Shown here: positions 12,301-21,300 of the stretch, piece after piece
Position numbering within the stretch: position 1 is the stretch's first letter
Layout: the number at the start of each line of letters is the position of its first letter
Source of the DNA: Sinohyriopsis cumingii
Lineage: Eukaryota; Mollusca; Bivalvia; Unionida; Unionidae
Assembly: GCA_028554795.2 (NCBI GenBank)
Contig: CM068839.1
Location: 14,291,220 to 14,355,219 of the forward strand
DNA: 64,000 nt
Direction: 5' to 3'
Translations under genes and position numbers: made by a program
The notes under the pieces: model-generated
Database searches by the model: none
What the model was told of the DNA's origin: nothing
The model's input: the letters and a program-made list of their open reading frames with translations, nothing else

Positions 12301-15300
12301 AGGAGGCCAAATACATGACAATTTTGATCAGAGGATTGATCTTCAGACAAGGCAGTATGCAATGTATTGTTTTTAGACTTGACAGATTTCTTTACATTGC
12401 CTTGATTATTTACATAAACATATGAAGAAGATAACATACAAGATCCATCTGTTGTACCATGACCACATGTAGTGGATACATGAAAATGTTCAGCACAAGA
12501 CTGATTTACATACATACAAGAAGACATTGACATATTGGACACTTGGGGGGCCTCAGAGGGAGAAGTAACTTGAACAGTATCACACAGTTGTTTACATGTT
12601 AACAAGTTGCACTTTGTACACAAATCAGATAGTGCCTGAAACCTGTTTATAGAATTATAATTATTGCATTGAAAAGTATACACATATTCTAAAGCATTTT
12701 GTTGCTGGATATGTGTTGCACAGGCCTGTACATCATAGCCTTCTACCTATTGGTATGTGCACAACTTTTGCTTATGTCCTAGTTCGTTACAAAGATGGCA
12801 ACGAATCTGTTTTCCATGCAGACACCGCTGTGTTACATGACCGTGCTCTCCACAATACAAGCAGTTGTCTGACTCATGCCTAACCCCTTTTATAAGTCTT
12901 ATGTACTGGTCTATATTCCTAAGGAGCATGGCAGTACCTCTGTTGGACAAGTGGATTTGATCTCGCTGGTACAATTGTTGGTTCACTCGATTGTCTTTGA
13001 AGAAGGTCCAGTATTGCGGAACAAAGAGTATTTGGAAATTTTCACACAACATACTTATGGTGTCATTTAGTTGAGTCATGAGTGCATCCCTTCTTGGCGG
13101 TAGACCTGAGATGATTATTTTACACTCTGCGTTTTTGGACCTGATGGCATACAACAAACTTTCATAATCATCCTCAATGCCCTTCAAAGATTGGCCATTA
13201 CTGTAATTATTGCCACCAATGAGAAGAATTACAGTATGATATGGTGACATATCCATTTCCAATATTTTTTCTGTAATAGTGTTAATAGTAGCACCTCTAT
13301 GAGTTTTTACGTCAGTTTTATATAACCCTCTTGTTCTTACTCCTTTGATTATTGATGATCCTATGAGAAGAGATCTGTCTTTAACTATGTTGTTGATTTT
13401 GACCAGTTGGGGGTTCAGATGCATTGTTTGAACTTCTTGATTTCCATGACTAGACTGACTGAGAGTTTGGCGACTGCTGTATTTAGTATTTGTATTTAAT
13501 TTAGCTCCTTGTTGTGGGTAATTGGAGGATGTCTTTAGAACAGTTTCTTCAGTACCTGGACTTGATGTCGAATGAGTCACATGATGGTCAGTGTTTACAG
13601 CATGTGCTTTAGCTAACTTTTGGCTCTGCCCATCTAATACCTGTAGAAGAGACTCATCTTGTTTAATTGGTGTGGTTGCATCTGTTTGTGTGCATAAAGA
13701 TTTTTTTCTAATAGCTGGTTTTGGTATGGTCTGAGTGCCCTGACATGCTTTCTGGTCCTTTGACATGTCTGTGTATTGTGTTGTCTGGGTTTTCTGGCAC
13801 ACTTTTTTGGCACCTGGTTTATCCATTTGAACACTGTGTAGACTCTTTGACTTTAGTGCAGAGAGTTCCTGTTCTAACCTTTCTACTTGGGCCTGGAGAA
13901 TACCTATCACTACTAAGCACTGTGTGGAGGTACAAGGCTGGTTATGGGTTCCATGGAACTCAAAGGAATTTGTTGCACCTATCATAAACTGGGGTCCTGG
14001 AGTTTCCTCCACATTGATAGCAATCTGGCTTATTTCATGTAAAGCTGTGTTACTGTTGACTGGATTTGGAAATCTGTGGGCTTCAGGGATGGGTGTTGAA
14101 GCCCTTGGCTGAGAGGTAATTGATTTCAATCTGGTGTTGTCTACCATTTGCTGACAAGTGCTGATAAAATAATTTACCCATTCTGTGTAGCCTGGCCCTT
14201 GTACATGAATTTTACCAGTTGTTATGTATAGAGTTACTGTGGCAGAATCTGTATTCATGGATTTATAGATCAGTCCATTGTGTGAGTGTCCCTGCTGGAA
14301 GTGTAGATTCTCATCCAAGAATTTCTTGATTGTTGGAATTTTGTTGGAGTCAGCTGTGATTGTTATACTCTGCATATTATGTTGGATTTTAAGAAAGCTT
14401 GGAACTGAAGAGGAGTCAGCCATGTTGGATTTTGGTGTTACACAATCTTGGTAGGTTGAATCTATTTCAAGTGAATATTTCTCTGCAGTATTGAGTGTGT
14501 CTATATCCTTTGTATCATTTAAGAGATCATCATGGGTAAATCCTGAAAATGAATCTGATGAATCTGATTTGAAATATGAGTAGATCCACTGAGACAGTGA
14601 AGAAGTGGCCATATTTGTTTTACTGTTCTTTTGTCTGAATATGAAAAATGCAAATCTGTACTTATATCCACAGACTGAGTTTACTAAGTTACCCTGACAC
14701 TTTTTGCACTGCCCAGATTAGTTGCTGGTAACACTTATAACTAGTATATTTTCTTCTGTACAGCTGTATTTCCGAATGTTTCAGGAGCTGGTTAAGAGTC
14801 TCATACCATGGCAGCCATGGGTGACCATCTAAAAAATCTTTTTGTGACTGCTACTTCTCTTGAATGAATAGTTGTATTGTTATGGAGTTTTAACTAAATG
14901 TCTTCATATGATATCTAGTTGGTCCTAAATGAATTGTGGTATTGATATGGAGTTTTAACTATATGTCTTCTTATGATATCTAGTTGGTCCTAAATGAATT
15001 GTTGTATTGATATGGAGTTTTAACTAAATGTCTTCACATGATATCTAGTTGGTCCTAAATGAATTGTGGTATTGATATGGAGTTTTAACTAAATGTCTTC
15101 ACATGATGTCTAGTTGGTCCTAAATGAATTGTTGTATTGATATGGAGTTTTAACTAAATGTCTTCATATGATATCTAGTTGGTCCTAAATGAATCGTGGT
15201 ATTGATATGGAGTTTTAACTAAATGTCTTCACATGATATCTAGTTGGTCCTAAATGAATCGTATTGATATGGAGTTTTAACTAAATGTCTTCATATGATA

Positions 15301-18300
15301 TCTAGTTGGTCCTATATGAATCGTGGTATTGATATGGAGTTTTAACTAAATGTCTTCATATGATATCTAGTTGGTCCTAAATGAATCGTATTGATATGGA
15401 GTTTTAACTAAATGTCTTCATATGATATCTAGTTGGTCCTAAATGAATCGTACTGATATGGAGTTTTAACTAAATGTCTTCACATGATATCTAGTTGGTC
15501 CTAAATGAATTGTTGTATTGATATGGAGTTTTAACTAAATGTCTTCACATGATATCTAGTTGGTCCTAAATGAATTGTTGTATTGATATGGAGTTTTAAC
15601 TAAATGTCTTCACATGATATCTAGTTGGTCCTAAATGAATTGTGGTATTGATATGGAGTTTTAACTAAATGTCTTCACATGATGTCTAGTTGGTCCTAAA
15701 TGAATTGTTGTATTGATATGGAGTTTTAACTAAATGTCTTCATATGATATCTAGTTGGTTCTAAATGAATCGTGGTATTGATATGGAGTTTTAACTAAAT
15801 GTCTTCACATGATATCTAGTTGGTCCTAAATGAATCGTATTGATATGGAGTTTTAACTAAATGTCTTCATATGATATCTAGTTGGTCCTATATGAATCGT
15901 GGTATTGATATGGAGTTTTAACTAAATGTCTTCATATGATATCTAGTTGGTCCTATATGAATCGTATTGATATGGAGTTTTAACTAAATGTCTTCATATG
16001 ATATCTAGTTGGTCCTAAATGAATCGTACTGATATGGAGTTTTAACTAAATGTCTTCACATGATATCTAGTTGGTCCTAAATGAATCGTATTGATATGGA
16101 GTTTTAACTAAATGTCTTCATATGATATCTAGTTGGTCCTAAATGAATTGTGGTATTGATATGGAGTTTTAACTAAATGTCTTCATAAGATATCTAGTTG
16201 GTCCTAAATGAATTGTGGTATTGATATGGAGTTTTAACTAAATGTCTTCACATGATATCTAGTTGGTCCTAAATGATCCGACCTCATATATGACTTATAT
16301 GGTGGCAGTTTTGAAAATCTTGATATTGCTCTCTTGTTGTTGCTTCTCTTGAAGAGATGCTCTTAATGACATGGCGTTTTCACTAAAACACTTGGTTTTG
16401 ATAAAATATGGTGCCAATATGACGCCACAAAATCAAAATGGCCACCACAGTCATCATTGTAAAAATCTAACTGCTGTGATGAATTTCTCATCAAGAGATG
16501 GACATATTGACATGGGTTTCCACTAAAACACCTGGCTTGAATGAAAATGATGCCAATATGACCCCACAAAATCAATATGATCACAAAAGATTGCCACCAC
16601 AGCTGCCATTGTGAAATAAGATGAGTTAAAAATGACTGAACTCCCAATTAGACCAAGATGTTTATACCTATTGGATGTATATTATGTAATTGGTATATCC
16701 AATAAAGTTCTCTATCTTTCCTAAAGATAGTGCTACTAGGGAGCTCTGGATCAGATTTTATAATTTCTATTCTCTGATATCTAACACAAGCAATGTTGTC
16801 ATCAGATTGATTAAAATGCTTAGACACCGGGGAATCTTTGTGATTACAGATATCCCTCAAGTGCTCATTTATTCTCACTTAGAATTCCCTTTTTGTTTCA
16901 CCTACATATTGTTTACCATATTTAGTGCTGGTGAGTAAATAGATGACATTACATGTGGTACAGTGTCCTCTAAGTTTTGATTTCTATTTGAGGTTAGTAA
17001 ATGAACTTTAAAGATTTTAGATTTATCCATTTTCCTGTAGAAACTGCAATTCATGGTCTTGCAATCTAATACTTTGTATTCAAAAGTTTTTCCAGTAAGG
17101 CCATGATCTTATTAGTTGAACAAATGAATCAGCCTATATTATTCCCTCTGATGAGTTACAATATTAACAAAAAATGGTCAGGGACAGGGTGTGACCCGGA
17201 CACCCCAGTAGATGGAAGGTTTTGCTTCCACATCCAAACAGCCTCCTTCTTCCTTGCCATTGTGAAATATCTCATTACTGTGATGAACTTCTGTTGAAGG
17301 AATGGTCATACTGACAAAGTATATATTTGTATTTCAACATATTATCTGCTGAAATTCAGATGTCTTATCTTTGAAATCCAACCCAAGAGAAGTACAATGC
17401 AGACGTTTTCATAGAAGTCTAATGCCAGCCTTTACATTACCTGGCTTATAAAGTATACATGGGCAATAAATTTTAATGATTCAGCTGGTATCACGGTACC
17501 AATTGTTTTTCCATATACCTCAATGCTAATGTTTTGTGAAATAAATATACTTTCTATCCTACCTCAGTATGCGTGTCACACACTGTCATAGAGAACAATG
17601 CTAGATTGTCAATTTGACACGGACAAAACCAGGTACTCCATTACATTTAAGAGACATAACTCTGCTGGAACTAGACAGGGGTAAGAGTTATCTAGTCACA
17701 ACAGACTCAGTTTCAGCCATGTGTACCACATTTTAAAAAAATCATAAAAAATACAAAATATGATCTAGATACGAATTAACATAATCTCACATGTTGCCAA
17801 GAGGCTGAACTTTTTTATAAGCCTAACAGAAAGTACAACTCTTACATAATGCACCAATCACAGCTAGTGTTGTTCTTTATTTCTGAATGCAGTGTTCCCT
17901 GCACCTTAAGCTCCACCCACCTGGACTTGCGCAGTTGGTACCATTATACCAGCTAGATATGCAAGATGTATAATAATAATAATAATAATAATGCTTTATT
18001 TATAGAGGGTGACTCATTAGTAAAGGACTATTCTCCGTTGAGGCCCTCTTAAAGAGAGTATAACAATGCACATTATATGAAGTTAGCAATAATTACTGTT
18101 TATTTTAAATGTTTAGTATTAAAATACTAAATTCCATTATCTATTAGAAACACATACATGCTCATGATATCTCTTCTTAAATTCTGCAATATTTTCAGCA
18201 GATTTTACACGTAGTGGAAGCTTGTTCCACAGAACTGTACGAGAGTATTGGAAGCTCTTTTTAAATTGCTCTGTTCTTGGTTTTGGTTTCATTTAAAGTT

Positions 18301-21300
18301 TCCATGTGATATCGATCTCAACTGGTATTGTTTTGAAAAAGGCCTGAATAAGTCCTGAATATATTCTGGTGCAGTTCCATGTAGACATTTATATAAAAGA
18401 ACTGCCTTGTGCAGATATATTCTTTCATAAAACCCTTTGAGTTCTGTAAACTGCTTTTGAGGGATGATCGTGACTTGATTTTACAACAAGTATCCCTACT
18501 GAAATCACTTCAGCTATACACATCTTTTTAAATATTTGTAACATTGGAACCTGGCATATAATGACTTTTACAGCTAAGACTATTGTTTCTTTATAGATTA
18601 AATAACAGCATGAAATGAGTCAGTAAGATAAATATAAACATGAGCAAAAGCAAAATTATGGATTGCTTCCATATTTGGTGAAAATTAATTGTTAATATCA
18701 AGATTTAGTTCAATGGTTTTTGAATACATGTACTGTATAATGTGTCACTATAAAAAAATGCCAGACATAAATGAGATGTTACTTCGAAATTGGATTTTCA
18801 TGGTTGTATTCTGTTTTCAGTGGCGTGCAGAATCTGATATGAAAGATACCTGTTTCATCTGCAGCAGAAATAGTTATGACTTTGAGCATCATGGGAAGGT
18901 AATCCTATAGTGGTAGTGATTTGATCATGCAGACCTTTTTATATGGAACTCATCTTGAACAAATTGTCCCAGATGGACAAGAATAAACAATTGTATAATC
19001 CATAAATCTGCCTGTGCATATGTCTGGTGTTGACACTAAAGTTAGGGTTTGGGTACAAGTCATTTTCTCAGACAGTATTGTTTGTAGAGTCAGGTAAGTT
19101 AAAGTTTGCTATGTCATATGCAGTACTTCATCTAAAGTGGAAAGTAGATCACTACAACCTATATTTTGCAGTGTAGTATTTGTGATTGCGCTGTGATTTT
19201 GGCTAAACTTTAGTTGTGTTTAGCTCATGTTTTCATCTTGTACTACCTATTAAGTCTTATAGCTTGGCATGTAACTGCATCATGTACTACAGCAACCAAT
19301 GAAAACTAGGTCACTGTGATTGGATTGAACTAAATTTCTTTTGGTTAGAATTTGAATTTAGGTCTTTTTTCAGACACTATTGCTTTTAGAGTCACACAAT
19401 CTGGTGTTTAGCTGTGTTATATGGAGTACTACAACTTTAAGTAAAAGTTATGTTATTGTGAAGATGATTTCATAGTACAGTGAATTTGATTAACCTCTTT
19501 GTTTCGGCTTATTCTCATGTATAATGGCCATTTGAATTACACACCTAGGTATGTAACGGTGATGATGAGTAATATTTATTGATGCAGTGATTTGTGATTA
19601 CCTTTGGCTTGATTATTTTCAGTTATGATTTGCATTTAAGTAATTTTCTCAATTTGGACCCTAATGCTTTTAGAGCCGAATAAGTTGATATTGAGATGTG
19701 TCAGTCTTGGATTCAAAAAGCAACAGCAGAGTCTTCAAAGATGGTACCCCATGATTAAGAATGATTTTACAGTAAACATTGGTGGAGTTCAGTATAAGCA
19801 GGTTTTATCATGTTTTGATCACTATCTCTGTGTCTCCTCACCATCATGTACACTCACTTTGACTTTATGTATCATGTACACTCATTTTGACTTTATGTAT
19901 CATGTACACTCACTTTGACTCACTTTGACTTTATGTATCATATACACTCACTGACTTTATGTATCATGTACACTCACTTGACTTTATGTATCATGTACAC
20001 TCACTTTGACTTTATGAATCATGTACACTCACTTTGACTTTATGTATCATGTACACTCACTTTGACTTTATGTGTCATGTACACTCACTTTGACTTTATG
20101 TATCATGTACACTCACTTTGACTTTATGTGTCATGTACACTCACTTTGACTTTATGTATCATGTACACTCACTTGACTTTATGTATCATGTACACTCAGT
20201 TTGACTTTATGTATCATGTACACTCACTTTGACTTTATGTATCATGTGCACTCACTTTGACTCTATGTATCATGTACACTCAGTTTGACTTTATGTATCA
20301 TGTACAATTCAGGAAATATAATGGTCAGTATTTACAAGCCATTAGTGCACAGAGGCAAAAACAACACACATTAAACTTTAAATTGCTTTCTTTTCTAAAT
20401 AGTATGTGATGAGAAATGTCAGATCAAAACTCTAGTTTCTTTGTTACATAACATACATAATAATGTCAACACCAGACATATATTATAAATAGTATGTGAT
20501 GAAAAATGTCAGATCAAAACTCTAGTTTCTTTACATAACATACATAATAATGTCAACACCAGACATGTATTGTAAATAGTATGTACAAGCTACATAATGG
20601 CCTTAATACAATAAAGCTTGACGATTTCCTTGAGTAATGTAAAACTTTTATACTGATGTGATGCATAGACACTCATACTTGTTCATTCTAGAGAAAGTTT
20701 TACAATTTTCTGAATAATGCAGTGAATTGTTCCATGATAATCATCATCATCATCAATCCCATAACCCAAGAGGTCAATGGGGCACCACATATAACTTTGC
20801 AGCCAATTACTCTCCATCTATCTCTGTTCTCTACTGCCCTTTGGAAATCTCCAAACCCCATGCCTACCCACCCTTTAATGTTTTTTAAAGAGTGTTCCAT
20901 GGTAATAATAATAATAATAACATTAATGACTTTATTTAATATATATTATAATGCACAATTTTACAGAATGAGGTGTCTTTAGACATCCAATGCTAATTAA
21001 AAATAACAGATGATCTGCTACTACAATACATTATGCACAAGACAATAAGATGAGTACATACAGGATTCATACAAAAGGTAATAGCAAACATGAGAAAAAC
21101 ATTATAAGTGAGTACATGATATAGCAATGTTTTAAAGTAATGAATTAAGCAAAATCATACAAACATGCAGGGAGTATGTATTATTCCATATTTATATTGC
21201 ACTGTATTGATTCATTCATGACACATCTAATTTATAATTCTGTGATATCTTTTTATATATAGACAACATTAAAATTACTGTATCACTTTCCTTATGTCAT

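Larger units (their letters stand above)
9284..14790 (-). mobile_element. Nearly full-length CR1/L2-group LINE (Jockey superfamily), antisense in intron
   Basis: It reads on the minus strand. The 5' UTR lies above 14612, ORF1 at 14612-12747, ORF2 at 12746-9468, the 3' UTR at 9467-9323, and a (TTA)n tail (plus-strand ataata..., 9284-9322) closes the 3' end. No poly-A tail is present; simple-repeat tails are usual in CR1/L2-type LINEs. The 5' boundary is uncertain (about 14790), set where the surrounding degenerate repeat resumes. I found no clear target-site duplication. Long open frames suggest recent insertion. It lies antisense to the ITPR-like gene within its 13-kb intron. Confidence 0.85.

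Noticed and set aside
14864-16276. CRISPR array
   Set aside because: Repeat units abut with no unique spacers, and this is eukaryotic intronic satellite. The same holds for the 28-bp, 38-bp and 46-bp arrays.
20722-20982. Plus-strand 86-codon open frame
   Set aside because: It overlaps the probable LINE 3' end read on the opposite strand and begins inside a trinucleotide repeat.
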